A DNA stretch of 64,000 bases from Alphaproteobacteria bacterium (GTDB lineage: Bacteria > Pseudomonadota > Alphaproteobacteria > 16-39-46 > JABJFC01): assembly GCA_018662925.1 (NCBI GenBank), contig JABJFC010000045.1, forward strand, positions 1-64,000, in the 5' to 3' direction. Shown piece by piece: positions 26,522-35,432 of this stretch (its first letter is position 1; every line of letters starts with the position of its first letter). The notes under the pieces are model-generated. The model had not been told where the DNA came from. It worked only from the letters and a program-made list of their open reading frames with translations, and made no database searches. The position numbers and the translations under genes were made by a program.

Positions 26522-27178
26522 ATGCAAGTTATACTATTAGAGCGTATTGAGAAATTGGGACAAATGGGAGATACCGTTGCCGTTAAAGACGGTTATGCGC
26601 GGAACTTCTTAATTCCTAAAGGGAAGGCCTTAAGGGCGACCCAGGAAAACATTGTCGTGTTTTCCGAAAAGAAAACCCAACTGGAAGCTACTAATCTAAA
26701 GCTCAAGAAGGAAGCAGAAGACGTTGCCAAGAAATTGAAAGATTATGTCCTCACCATGATCCGACAAGCAGGTGAAAATGGTCACCTATACGGATCTGTT
26801 AGCACCAAAGACATTGCCGAAAATCTTACCAAAGAAAGATGTGCAATAGCCCGTTCGCAGGTTGAACTTTCAAAACCCATTAAAGAACTGGGCCTTCATC
26901 CAGTCAAAATCATTTTGCATCCAGAGGTTTCCCTAGAATTGACAGTAAATGTAGCTCTCTCAGTTGAAGAAGCCGAAAAGCAACTCAAGGAAGATGCTGC
27001 TACTGAAGAAAAGGATGTAAAATCTAAAGCCGAGAAAAAGACGAAGGCATCCCAGAAAAAAGAAGAAGTGAAATCTGCTAAAGAAGGTGAGACAGAAGCT
27101 TCTCAGGAAGAATCGTCTGACCAGTTTGAGGGAAAAGTCATTGCTATAGAAGAAACGGGTGGCTCTGAAGAAGTTTAA
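26522..27178 (+). CDS. rplI: 50S ribosomal protein L9
   Basis: 218 residues, against about 150 in most bacteria. The N-terminal domain (MQVILLERIEKLGQMGD, then KDGYARNFLIPKGKA) is the L9 signature, followed by the connecting helix and the C-terminal domain up to about residue 150. The remaining ~65 residues are a Lys/Glu/Ser-rich disordered tail. L9 binds 23S rRNA near the L1 stalk. It follows the DUF2232 gene by 38 bp. Confidence 0.95.
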   Translation: MQVILLERIEKLGQMGDTVAVKDGYARNFLIPKGKALRATQENIVVFSEKKTQLEATNLKLKKEAEDVAKKLKDYVLTMIRQAGENGHLYGSVSTKDIAENLTKERCAIARSQVELSKPIKELGLHPVKIILHPEVSLELTVNVALSVEEAEKQLKEDAATEEKDVKSKAEKKTKASQKKEEVKSAKEGETEASQEESSDQFEGKVIAIEETGGSEEV

Positions 27179-27225
27179 CGAAAGGCTCTCTTGTGTGAGC
27201 CCCTTCAATACGGGAATGTAGGTAG

Positions 27226-28731
27226 ATGGCACAAATAGCTGCTCAAAAAACTGAGGCGACCAAACAGGTTGTTGCTGTCCAGCCTACGCCTGAAGTAAAG
27301 GACGACTACCGCCTTCCTCCCCGAAACTACGAAGCTGAGCAAGCTCTGCTTGGCGCGCTCCTGCATAATAATGGTAGTTTCGAAAAGGTTTCTGAGTTCC
27401 TTATTCCCGATCATTTTGCAGATCCAGTTCACGGTCGAATTTATGGTGCTATCGGTCGTCTGATCGAAAGAGGTCAGGTTGCCGATCCTATTACACTGAA
27501 AGACCACTTCAATCAGGACGGAGAACTGGAAGAAGTTGGTGGATGGGAATATTTGGTAAAGCTTTTAGAATCGGTCATTTCCATTGTTAATGTTCAGGAT
27601 TATGGCAAGCTGATTCACGACTTATATCTACGCCGGGAACTTATCACTTTCGGAGAAGAAGTTATTCTAGAGGCCCATGAGCACAACTTAGAAGCTTCTG
27701 CCAATAATCTTATTGAAAAATCCGAGCAGCATCTATTTGATCTGGCAACAACGGGACAATTAGACCGTGGGTTTCAGCCCTTTTCTCAAGCTTTAACCGA
27801 TGCCATTGAAACAGCGCAAATCGCATATAACTCTGATAGTACAGTGGTGGGTACAACTACTGGTTTAAAAGATCTGGATAGCTGGTTAGGTGGCCTTCAT
27901 CCCTCTGACTTGCTCATTTTAGCGGGCCGACCCTCTATGGGTAAAACGGCCCTCGCCACAAACATCGCCTTCAATGCGGCAAAAGCCATGCTTGAAAAGT
28001 CAAGCAATGGCGCAAAGGTTGCCTTCTTTTCCCTAGAAATGTCAGCTGAACAATTAGCCACGCGTCTTCTCTCCCAAGAAGCCGAGGTTACATCAGATAA
28101 GATCCGCCGAGGTGAAATTAGGAAGGACGACTTTCCTAAGTTTGTTAAAGTAAGTCGCACCTTGTCTTCTCTTCCCTTATTCATTGACGACACACCCGCC
28201 CTTACGGTCAGTGCTCTCCGAACAAGGGCCCGCCGCCTTTTGCGTAAAGAAGGGCTAGGACTTATTGTTGTTGACTATCTACAGCTCCTCAACCCACCCA
28301 TTGGGAATGGACGGCGTCAAGATGGACGCGTTCAGGAAATATCTGAGATTACCCGTTGTCTCAAAGCCCTGGCTAAAGAGCTCCATGTGCCTATCTTAGC
28401 CTTATCCCAACTTTCGCGTGCCGTTGAACAAAGGGACGATAAACGACCTCAACTTGCAGATCTAAGGGAATCTGGCTCTATTGAGCAGGATGCAGATGTG
28501 GTTATGTTCATCTATCGGGAAGAGTACTATGAATCTCGGAAAAAGCCAAAAGAAGGCACTGAAAAGCACCTTGAATGGCAACAGAACATGGAAAGAATAT
28601 ACAACCAAGCCGACGTCATCATTGCAAAGCAACGTCACGGCCCCATCGGCACCATAAAACTCTTCAATGATAGCCGCTTTACTAAATTCAGTGATTTAGT
28701 CACTCAAAATCATCTCCCGACAACTAAGTAG
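27226..28731 (+). CDS. dnaB: Replicative DNA helicase
   Basis: 501 residues. The N-terminal DnaB domain (PPRNYEAEQALLGALL onward) binds primase, and the C-terminal RecA-like ATPase domain has Walker A GRPSMGKTALA and Walker B LIVVDYLQLL, then LSQLSRAVEQR and the RESGSIEQDADVV segment. Unwinds DNA 5'-3' at the fork as a hexamer. It starts 47 bp after rplI in the conserved rpsF-rpsR-rplI-dnaB group. No intein is present. Confidence 0.97.
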   Translation: MAQIAAQKTEATKQVVAVQPTPEVKDDYRLPPRNYEAEQALLGALLHNNGSFEKVSEFLIPDHFADPVHGRIYGAIGRLIERGQVADPITLKDHFNQDGELEEVGGWEYLVKLLESVISIVNVQDYGKLIHDLYLRRELITFGEEVILEAHEHNLEASANNLIEKSEQHLFDLATTGQLDRGFQPFSQALTDAIETAQIAYNSDSTVVGTTTGLKDLDSWLGGLHPSDLLILAGRPSMGKTALATNIAFNAAKAMLEKSSNGAKVAFFSLEMSAEQLATRLLSQEAEVTSDKIRRGEIRKDDFPKFVKVSRTLSSLPLFIDDTPALTVSALRTRARRLLRKEGLGLIVVDYLQLLNPPIGNGRRQDGRVQEISEITRCLKALAKELHVPILALSQLSRAVEQRDDKRPQLADLRESGSIEQDADVVMFIYREEYYESRKKPKEGTEKHLEWQQNMERIYNQADVIIAKQRHGPIGTIKLFNDSRFTKFSDLVTQNHLPTTK

Positions 28732-28771
28732 ACTACTTGTCGGAAAGATGATGTCTTATTGTCGGAAAGAT
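28717..28771 (+). repeat. Hairpin and direct repeat at the dnaB 3' end
   Basis: CCGACAA (28717-28723), just before the dnaB stop, pairs with TTGTCGG (28737-28743); flanking CATCT/AGATG can extend the stem. TTGTCGGAAAGAT is then repeated 22 bp further on (28759-28771). There is no U-tract. It lies between dnaB and the convergent cspA and may act as a bidirectional terminator. Confidence 0.45.
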
Positions 28772-28779
28772 TGAGTGTC

Positions 28780-28989
28780 TTACGCGTCCGCTAGAGTAAT
28801 GTTAGCAGCAGCTTGCTTGCCATTATTGTCAGCAATCTCAAAACTTACTTTCTGTCCATCATTCAGTTGAGACAATCCTGCCTTTTCAACTTCACTAATA
28901 TGAACGAATACATCATTGTTTCCGTTATCTGGAGCAATAAAACCGTATCCTTTTGTGGCGTTAAACCACTTTACTGTACCTGTCGTCAT
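28780..28989 (-). CDS. cspA: Cold-shock protein (CspA family)
   Basis: 69 residues, a single cold-shock OB domain. The RNA-binding motifs RNP1 (KGYGFIAP) and RNP2 (VFVHIS) are intact, and the start MTTGTVKWFNATKG is typical. Acts as an RNA chaperone. The leader on the - strand contains an intrinsic-terminator-like hairpin 33 nt before the ATG, which could take part in regulation. Confidence 0.96.
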   Translation of the reverse strand: MTTGTVKWFNATKGYGFIAPDNGNNDVFVHISEVEKAGLSQLNDGQKVSFEIADNNGKQAAANITLADA

Positions 28990-29372
28990 AAAATATACTC
29001 TCTCACTTTACGTGTAGTCAATAAAAACTCCCAAGATCCTTGGGAAAACCTTGAGTTTTAATACCCCAAAACCAAACTGCCAAGGCCCCGGAAAGCAAAA
29101 CAACACAACGAGAACAGACCCGCCAGTGATATTGCCACAGAATCCTCGACACGCTCTATAGTCGCATCAAACTCAGGTACATTCTACATCCTTATTCTGA
29201 AAATAAGCAAGAACAATCCACCATTCAGCTGCTACTACCTCTGACTAAATATGAATGGACCTTGCTATTTTTGTCTTCCACCAACAAAAGAATGATTGAA
29301 GATCTGTCTCATATTGATATAACTACCTACAAAGTTTCCTGAGTAAGGAAGCAAAAAAACACGGAACCGTTT
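28990..29372. other. Divergent intergenic region cspA / mtaB
   Basis: 383 bp with the cspA leader hairpin at its left end. The rest is AT-rich without a recognisable gene, tRNA or repeat; it should hold the promoters of cspA (-) and of mtaB-ftsY-amn (+). Confidence 0.5.
29022..29044 (-). terminator. Intrinsic-terminator-like hairpin in the cspA leader
   Basis: On the - strand CCCAAG-GAT-CTTGGG (29044 down to 29030) is followed directly by AGTTTTTATT. An outer AAAACTC/GAGTTTT pairing can enclose it. There is no - strand gene upstream within 300 bp, so it is either an attenuator in the cspA leader or the end of a small transcript. Confidence 0.5.
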
Positions 29373-30623
29373 ATGAAAGAAGCCATAGATATTGTAACCT
29401 TTGGTTGCCGACTGAATACATATGAATCGGAAGTTATGCGCCGCCTTTCAAAGGAAGCCGGGTTAAGGAATGCTGTCATCTTTAACACATGTGCGGTCAC
29501 TCAAGAAGCTGAGCGCCAAGCTCGCCAAGCTATTCGCAAAATCAGAAGAGAACAACCCGATACAGAAATCATCGTCACGGGCTGTGCCGCCCAAATTAAC
29601 CCTGAACTCTATGCGAGTATGGCAGAAGTGGACCGGGTAATTGGGAACGATGAGAAGCTCAAAGCAAACAGCTTTACAGCTCATCCTCATGAGAAAATCA
29701 TGGTAAACGATATTATGTCGGTCAAAGAAACTGCCTCTCACATGGTGTCTGGATTTGAAGGGAAGGCTCGGGCGTTTGTTCAAATCCAAAACGGCTGTGA
29801 TCATCGCTGCACTTTTTGCACCATTCCTTTTGGCCGAGGTAACAGTCGAAGTCAGCCCATCGGTGCCATCACCCAGCAAACAAAAGAATTGGTCCAGAAT
29901 GGATACAATGAAATTGTCCTAACGGGTGTCGACATTACGGCCTATGGTGCAGATCTTCCTGGCCAACCCACCCTGGGACAGATGATTCGACGACTTTTTG
30001 TACAAGTCCCCGATCTCAAAAGATTAAGGCTCTCTTCTCTTGATCCAGTCGAGATTGATGAGGATCTCTATAAACTCATTGAGAATGAGTCAAGGCTCAT
30101 GCCCCACTTTCACCTCAGTCTCCAATCAGGCGACACCATGATCTTAAAACGCATGAAAAGACGGCACGTACGAGAGGATATCATAGCCTGCTGTGATAAA
30201 ATCCGCTCTCTAAGGTCAGATGCAGTATTTGGAGCCGATATTATCGCTGGCTTTCCAACTGAATCAGACAAAATGTTTGAAAACACCCGCGCCCTTGTCG
30301 AGAAACAAAGGTTGATCCATCTCCATGTATTTCCCTACTCCGAACGGCCTGGCACGCCCGCCGCTCGCATGCCAGCAGTTCCTAAAGAAACCCGTAAGAA
30401 GCGAGCTACTACCCTTAGACAACTCGGCCAACAAACCCTTCAAGATTACTTGAAAACCTTAGTTGGACAAGAAATCTCTATTCTCATTGAGTCAGAAAAC
30501 AAAGGTCGCTCCGAACAATATGCTTCGGTTATTCTGGATGAGAAAACACTTCCCGGAAGCATTCAAACAGCCTATATTCATGGAACTGAAAATGGCATAT
30601 TGAAAGGAACTCTCAGGGGATGA
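29373..30623 (+). CDS. mtaB: tRNA t6A37 methylthiotransferase MtaB
   Basis: 416 residues; radical-SAM enzyme that converts t6A37 to ms2t6A37 in tRNAs reading ANN codons. The N-terminal UPF0004 domain has Cys12 (FGCRLN), Cys40 (NTCAVT) and Cys71 (TGCAAQ) for one Fe-S cluster. The radical-SAM motif CDHRCTFC is at residues 142-149. The TRAM domain is present but short at the C-terminus. The MtaB subgroup rather than MiaB is favoured by the GCRLN and NTCAVT motifs. It overlaps ftsY by 4 nt (ATGA). Confidence 0.93.
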   Translation: MKEAIDIVTFGCRLNTYESEVMRRLSKEAGLRNAVIFNTCAVTQEAERQARQAIRKIRREQPDTEIIVTGCAAQINPELYASMAEVDRVIGNDEKLKANSFTAHPHEKIMVNDIMSVKETASHMVSGFEGKARAFVQIQNGCDHRCTFCTIPFGRGNSRSQPIGAITQQTKELVQNGYNEIVLTGVDITAYGADLPGQPTLGQMIRRLFVQVPDLKRLRLSSLDPVEIDEDLYKLIENESRLMPHFHLSLQSGDTMILKRMKRRHVREDIIACCDKIRSLRSDAVFGADIIAGFPTESDKMFENTRALVEKQRLIHLHVFPYSERPGTPAARMPAVPKETRKKRATTLRQLGQQTLQDYLKTLVGQEISILIESENKGRSEQYASVILDEKTLPGSIQTAYIHGTENGILKGTLRG

Positions 30624-31558
30624 ATCCTCCCAAACAATCCTGGTTTAACCGCCTTAAATCTGGCCTCAAAAAAAGCTCCACAAAGCTAACAGAAGGCATT
30701 ACACGCATTGTCACCCATAAAAAATTAGACAATGCCGCCCTAGAAGAGCTTGAAGAACTGCTTATTTCCACTGACCTAGGACTTACTCTTTCGACGAACC
30801 TGATTGATAAGCTTCGAAAGACAAAGTTTAATCAAGAAGCCTCCTCCGAGGAAATCCGTACATTCTTAGCCGACGAAATTACGAAATATTTGTCTCCCGT
30901 GGCTCAGACTCTTCAACCAGACAGAAGTAAGAAACCCTTTGTTGTCCTTGTTGTCGGCGTTAATGGGAGCGGAAAAACAACAACCATAGCGAAACTGGGG
31001 GCTCAACTAAAAGAACAAGGCCTACAAGTTTCCTTTGCAGCAGGAGATACGTTCCGAGCAGCCGCCGTAGAACAACTAAGTGTCTGGGGAAACCGTCTCA
31101 AGATTTCTGTTGAAAAAAGGGAACTGGGAGCAGACGCGGCCGGTTTAGCCTATGACGCTCTCGAAATCGCCAAAAATCGTGGTGATGATGTCCTCCTCAT
31201 CGATACAGCTGGCCGACTTCATACCAATGCCAACCTCATGGCAGAACTTCAGAAAATCCAACGTGTTCTGAAAAAAGTCGATCCAAAAGCTCCCCACATG
31301 ACTCTTCTTGTTCTGGATGCCACCATTGGACAAAATGCCTATTCCCAAATTGAGACATTTAAAAGCATGACGGACATTAATGGCTTGATCATTACAAAAT
31401 TAGATGGTACCGCAAAAGGCGGGGTTATTGTTGGGCTAACGGAAAAGTATTCCCTGCCTATTTTCGCCCTAGGCGTCGGGGAAAAAGTCGAAGATTTGCG
31501 CCCCTTTAAAGCAGAAGATTTTGCCCTCAACCTTTTGGCATTAGAAAAATTAAAGTAA
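30620..31558 (+). CDS. ftsY: Signal recognition particle receptor FtsY
   Basis: 312 residues; the SRP GTPase receptor that targets nascent membrane proteins to SecYEG. The short N-terminus lacks the long acidic A domain of E. coli FtsY, as is usual in Alphaproteobacteria. NG-domain motifs: G1 GVNGSGKTTTIAKLG, DTAGRLHTNANLM, TKLDGTAKGG and the closing GVGEKVEDLRPF. Translation is coupled to mtaB through the 4-nt overlap. Confidence 0.96.
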   Translation: MNPPKQSWFNRLKSGLKKSSTKLTEGITRIVTHKKLDNAALEELEELLISTDLGLTLSTNLIDKLRKTKFNQEASSEEIRTFLADEITKYLSPVAQTLQPDRSKKPFVVLVVGVNGSGKTTTIAKLGAQLKEQGLQVSFAAGDTFRAAAVEQLSVWGNRLKISVEKRELGADAAGLAYDALEIAKNRGDDVLLIDTAGRLHTNANLMAELQKIQRVLKKVDPKAPHMTLLVLDATIGQNAYSQIETFKSMTDINGLIITKLDGTAKGGVIVGLTEKYSLPIFALGVGEKVEDLRPFKAEDFALNLLALEKLK

Positions 31559-31571
31559 GTATTGGAGCATC

Positions 31572-33050
31572 ATGGATCATCACGGAAAAGTATGGGGACT
31601 CACACAACATACGACACCTGAATCCGCTTTTGAGCGCATTAAACAAATTTACGACTGTAATTCCGAGATCATTCGCCAAACCTTTGAAAACTTCGTTATT
31701 AATAAAGCGGAAAAAAAGGATTTAGACCCCTCTGCCACTTTGTATACGACTTATCCTTATTTAGGGATCCGCATAACACCTGAAAGCACCCATGATGATG
31801 CCAGTTATGCTTTTGGATCCATTTCTGAAACAGGTGTTTATGGCTCCACTCTTACCCGACCAGATCTCTTTGAAGACTATTATAAAGAACAAATTGGCAT
31901 TCTCTTAAAACGCCACAAAGTTCCAGTGGTTGTCGGTTCGAGCAACTGTCGAATTCCCCTCCCTTTCATTGAGAATATCCCTTCAGAGGCGGTAGAACAC
32001 AAACAACTAAGTATGTTGCGTCATGAGTTCGCACTTCCCAATCTCAGGGAAATAAATGATGAAATTGCCAATAGTTTTTCAAGTAGCGCAACAAAGCAAG
32101 TCCAGCCTCTTTCACTCTTCTCTGCAGAGCGAGTGGACTTTTCCCTGCAAAGACTCCAACACTATTCAGGAACAGCAGCCAAACATTTCCAACATTTTAT
32201 CCTCTTAACAAACTATCAAAGATATGTTGATGGATTCGTTGAGTTTGCCCGTGAACAACTTAAGAAGAACAATGGGTACACAAGACTTGTCGAACCCGGC
32301 AATGTGATAACCACCTATGATGGCTCCAAGTTTAAAACAACGGGCACACCGCGTAAACACCTCCCACAAATGCCCACATATCATCTAGAAAGAGACGATA
32401 AGGAAGGCATTACTTTTATAAACATAGGCGTCGGTCCTAGTAATGCAAAGACCATTACAGACCATTTGGCCGTCCTCCGTCCCCATTGCTGGATCATGGT
32501 GGGACACTGTGCTGGCCTCCGACGCACCCAGTTCTTGGGAGACTATGTGTTAGCCCATGGATACGTGCGAGATGATCACGTTTTGGATGATGACTTGCCT
32601 CCCTGGATTCCTGTTCCCCCAATTGCAGAAGTACAAGTGGCTCTCCAGGACGCCGTTGCACGTATCACGGGTCTAAAGGGAATGGATCTTAAATCTAGAA
32701 TGCGAACAGGAACCGTTATCACGGTTGATAATCGCAACTGGGAGCTCCGAACAGCCGAGCTCCTTAAGTATCTAAAGCAGTCTCGCTCTATTGCTTTAGA
32801 CATGGAATCAGCCACCGTAGCTGCCAATGGATTCCGCTTCCGAGTCCCCTATGGAACACTTTTATGCGTTTCCGATAAGCCCATTCATGGAGAGTTAAAA
32901 CTGCCTGGTATGGCTAATTCTTTCTACCAAGAGCGGGTACAACAACATCTTCGAATTGGGCTTGAAACCATTCGTCTCATGCGGGAAGCTGGAAGTGTCA
33001 AACTTCATTCCCGTAAGCTCCGAGGATTCGAGGAGCCACCGTTCAGATAG
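31572..33050 (+). CDS. amn: AMP nucleosidase
   Basis: 492 residues, the usual length of Amn, which hydrolyses AMP to adenine and ribose 5-phosphate. The N-terminal regulatory domain includes the YPYLGIRITPEST region. The C-terminal nucleoside-phosphorylase-like domain contains IMVGHCAGLRRTQFLGDYV and the substrate-site segment ALDMESATVAANG. GGAG lies before the ATG at 31572, 13 bp after ftsY. In a host-associated bacterium it could adjust adenylate pools or salvage host AMP, which is an inference. Confidence 0.93.
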   Translation: MDHHGKVWGLTQHTTPESAFERIKQIYDCNSEIIRQTFENFVINKAEKKDLDPSATLYTTYPYLGIRITPESTHDDASYAFGSISETGVYGSTLTRPDLFEDYYKEQIGILLKRHKVPVVVGSSNCRIPLPFIENIPSEAVEHKQLSMLRHEFALPNLREINDEIANSFSSSATKQVQPLSLFSAERVDFSLQRLQHYSGTAAKHFQHFILLTNYQRYVDGFVEFAREQLKKNNGYTRLVEPGNVITTYDGSKFKTTGTPRKHLPQMPTYHLERDDKEGITFINIGVGPSNAKTITDHLAVLRPHCWIMVGHCAGLRRTQFLGDYVLAHGYVRDDHVLDDDLPPWIPVPPIAEVQVALQDAVARITGLKGMDLKSRMRTGTVITVDNRNWELRTAELLKYLKQSRSIALDMESATVAANGFRFRVPYGTLLCVSDKPIHGELKLPGMANSFYQERVQQHLRIGLETIRLMREAGSVKLHSRKLRGFEEPPFR

Positions 33051-33056
33051 AAGTTA

Positions 33057-33983
33057 CTAAGAGACAGCCTCAATTGACTTTTCTGTGTTGATGCTCGCAA
33101 CCCTCTTGAGTTTTCTGGGCCAAAGAACCAAAACGTTTCCAAAAAGAACAATCATACATCCACCAATCGTATAATCATTCCATTCAAACCCTTCCAAAAG
33201 GGTTGAGAGGGTAAGAGCTACAATAGGAGTCAACACAATAGCATAGGCTGCTCTATCCGCTCCTATACGTCCCAAAAGCGTCAGATAACAGCCAAATCCC
33301 ACTATTGACCCAATTACTGAAAGATAAACCAGGGACCCTGTATAATTCACAGACATATCAAAATTAAGCCCATGGCCACGCATAAGGGAGAGTCCCAGCA
33401 CAAAAAGTCCTGCATATAACATGCCATAGGCATTGTTTTGTAAGACTGGAATTCCTTTCTTTTGATTCCTGGCCGAAAGAATATTCCCAACGGATGCCAT
33501 CAAGGTACCGAACATTACGTAGCCAAAACCAATAAAACACTTACTAGCACAATCAAAGGTCTTTATGTCTGGCCAAAAAATAGTTAAAACGCCCAAAAAT
33601 CCTAAAACAGCCCCAACAACAACATTTGCTCTAACTGGTAATCTATAAAATATAGCTCCATTCAAAATGTTCATAATTACAATTGTTGAAAAAGCGACTG
33701 CTGCAAAGCCACTCTTCATATTTTGGGTGCCCCAGTAAGCAAGGTAAAAGCTTAGCCCAAACTGCATAATTCCTTGGAATCCCATATAGAGATGCTCTTT
33801 AAGTGTAAATTGCATCTTTTTCTTCAAAAGCAGGCACAGAGGAATCAAAATAATGGCCGCTAGACAAAACCGATACCCAACGGAAACAGGAGGTGCAACC
33901 TCAGAAGTCACCTGTAGTTTAATGGCAAACCACGTGGTTCCCCATACTAGAACAGACAAAACATATAAAATGCAATTTACCAT
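33057..33983 (-). CDS. EamA/DMT-family permease
   Basis: 308 residues with about ten predicted transmembrane helices in two halves, the EamA/DMT layout. Each half starts with a conserved-type segment (VLVWGTTWFAIKLQVTSEV and, in the second half, SVGNILSARNQKKG). The C-terminal end is basic and cytosolic. Substrate unknown; members export amino acids and metabolites or import nucleotide-sugar-like compounds in endosymbionts. The ATG at 33983 is preferred over the GTG one codon before it. The gene is convergent with amn, with only 6 bp between the stops. Confidence 0.85.
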   Translation of the reverse strand: MVNCILYVLSVLVWGTTWFAIKLQVTSEVAPPVSVGYRFCLAAIILIPLCLLLKKKMQFTLKEHLYMGFQGIMQFGLSFYLAYWGTQNMKSGFAAVAFSTIVIMNILNGAIFYRLPVRANVVVGAVLGFLGVLTIFWPDIKTFDCASKCFIGFGYVMFGTLMASVGNILSARNQKKGIPVLQNNAYGMLYAGLFVLGLSLMRGHGLNFDMSVNYTGSLVYLSVIGSIVGFGCYLTLLGRIGADRAAYAIVLTPIVALTLSTLLEGFEWNDYTIGGCMIVLFGNVLVLWPRKLKRVASINTEKSIEAVS

Positions 33984-34113
33984 CACTCAACCGCTCACAA
34001 TGCTTTAAAGCTTTAAGTTCCCCAGAGCACTCCGCTCTTTGGGAACAATTTTATATAGGATTTTATTTCTAAACGCCAGCAATATAATTACAAAATGGTT
34101 GGAGGCTACGAGT

Positions 34114-35304
34114 TCACTCAAGCCATGTTTCAATTGGCTCGAGGAAAAAAGCTTCTAGAGGGATCCCTTGCCCTCCTACTAAGAATTTTTTATAAGTTGG
34201 AAAGTAGAGTTCAAAAGTTTTAAGTCCTGAAATTGAAGTCCTTTTTGAGGTACTCTTTACCTCGATTGGAACTATCCTTTTTCCCGAACTAATAATGAAA
34301 TCAATTTCCTTAGAACCCTCCCGCCAGTACGTAAGTGTTATCTTTGAGCCTATGGTGCTATTATAAAGATAGGCTCCTATTGCCGATTCAACGAGTCGTC
34401 CCCAAAACTTGGGGTCTTCCCTTGCTGATTTAAACGTATGTGTGTTCTGCGCCGTAATAAGGGCGGTATTTAAAACCTGCAGCTTTGGACTAGAGCTTCT
34501 CCCCTGGACTGAGCGATTAGAAAATTTTTGTAATCCAGTTAAGAGTCCTGCAAAACTCAAAAGCTGCAAATAATGTGCGAGTGTTGTGGTGTTGCCTGCA
34601 TCTTGTAACTGCCCCAACATCTTCTGATACGAAAGTATTTGTCCCGAATAATGACACCCCAACTCAAAAAGTCGCCTCAAAAGCGCCGGTTTATGAACGC
34701 GGCTCATCAACAAAACATCGCGAGAAATAGTCGTCTCTATCAGAGACTGTTTAATATAATTTGACCAACGTTCTTCATCATTAATGAGAGTGGCTGCACC
34801 AGGATAACCGCCAAAATATATATACTGATCCAGATTCCATCCAAATGCTTCTCTCAATTCGAAAAATGACCAATGACTGATCGGTATAACTTCAAAACGA
34901 CCCGCTAAACTCTCTGTCAAACCGTGTTGAAGTAACAATGGGGAAGATCCTAAAAGCAATACCTTTAATGAAATCCCTTTAGACGTATCTTCATCCCACA
35001 AATGCTTAACTGTGTTTGACCACTCTGAAACCTTTTGAATCTCATCTAGAATTAACAACCCTTCTTTGTTTGTTTGTTCTTTACACTTAATACGTGCAAT
35101 TTCCCATTGTTGCTCAATCCACTGGCTATCTTGGAGCGTTGGGTCATCCGCTGAGGCATAATGCGTTGATAGAGATAAATCCTGAATTAACTGTTGCGAA
35201 ATAGTTGTTTTACCAACTTGCCTTGGACCAGTTAACACGGTTATGAACTTCCTGGGCTCAATTAATCTATCTAGAATTTTCTTATAAACCAAACGTTTAA
35301 ACAT
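34114..35304 (-). CDS. AAA ATPase with DUF4143 domain
   Basis: 396 residues. Walker A is TGPRQVGKTTIS (about residues 25-36), Walker B LLILDEIQKV near residue 95, then sensor-type LLLGSSPLLL. The C-terminal DUF4143 domain ends with a PD-(D/E)XK-like pattern (YWREGSKEIDFIISSGKR, then VPIEVKS). These proteins are common, patchily distributed and of unknown function. AGGGA lies 8 nt before the ATG at 35304. Three palindromic sites lie directly upstream and may control it. Confidence 0.88.
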   Translation of the reverse strand: MFKRLVYKKILDRLIEPRKFITVLTGPRQVGKTTISQQLIQDLSLSTHYASADDPTLQDSQWIEQQWEIARIKCKEQTNKEGLLILDEIQKVSEWSNTVKHLWDEDTSKGISLKVLLLGSSPLLLQHGLTESLAGRFEVIPISHWSFFELREAFGWNLDQYIYFGGYPGAATLINDEERWSNYIKQSLIETTISRDVLLMSRVHKPALLRRLFELGCHYSGQILSYQKMLGQLQDAGNTTTLAHYLQLLSFAGLLTGLQKFSNRSVQGRSSSPKLQVLNTALITAQNTHTFKSAREDPKFWGRLVESAIGAYLYNSTIGSKITLTYWREGSKEIDFIISSGKRIVPIEVKSTSKRTSISGLKTFELYFPTYKKFLVGGQGIPLEAFFLEPIETWLE

Positions 35305-35330
35305 ATAATTTTCCCTAAAAAAGTATTTTG

Positions 35331-35388
35331 CTCAATATACTGAGTGATTTTGCTCAATATACTGAGTGATTTTACTCAATATACTGAG
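35331..35388. promoter_or_regulatory. Three operator-like palindromes upstream of the DUF4143 ATPase gene
   Basis: CTCAATATACTGAG occurs at 35331-35344, 35353-35366 and 35375-35388, a spacing of exactly 22 bp (about two helical turns), starting 27 bp before the ATG at 35304. Each has CTCA/TGAG arms. The third extends to a 10-bp perfect arm pair (ATTTTACTCA / TGAGTAAAAT). Regular helical phasing suggests cooperative binding of a dimeric regulator. Confidence 0.7.
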
Positions 35389-35432
35389 TAAAATCTAGGA
35401 ATTAAATTAACTTGATGAAAAAAAAGGTTTTT

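Noticed and set aside
35389-35432. Poly-A/T stretch after rarA as an intrinsic terminator
   Set aside because: There are T-runs but I could not see a stable GC-rich stem directly before them on the - strand.
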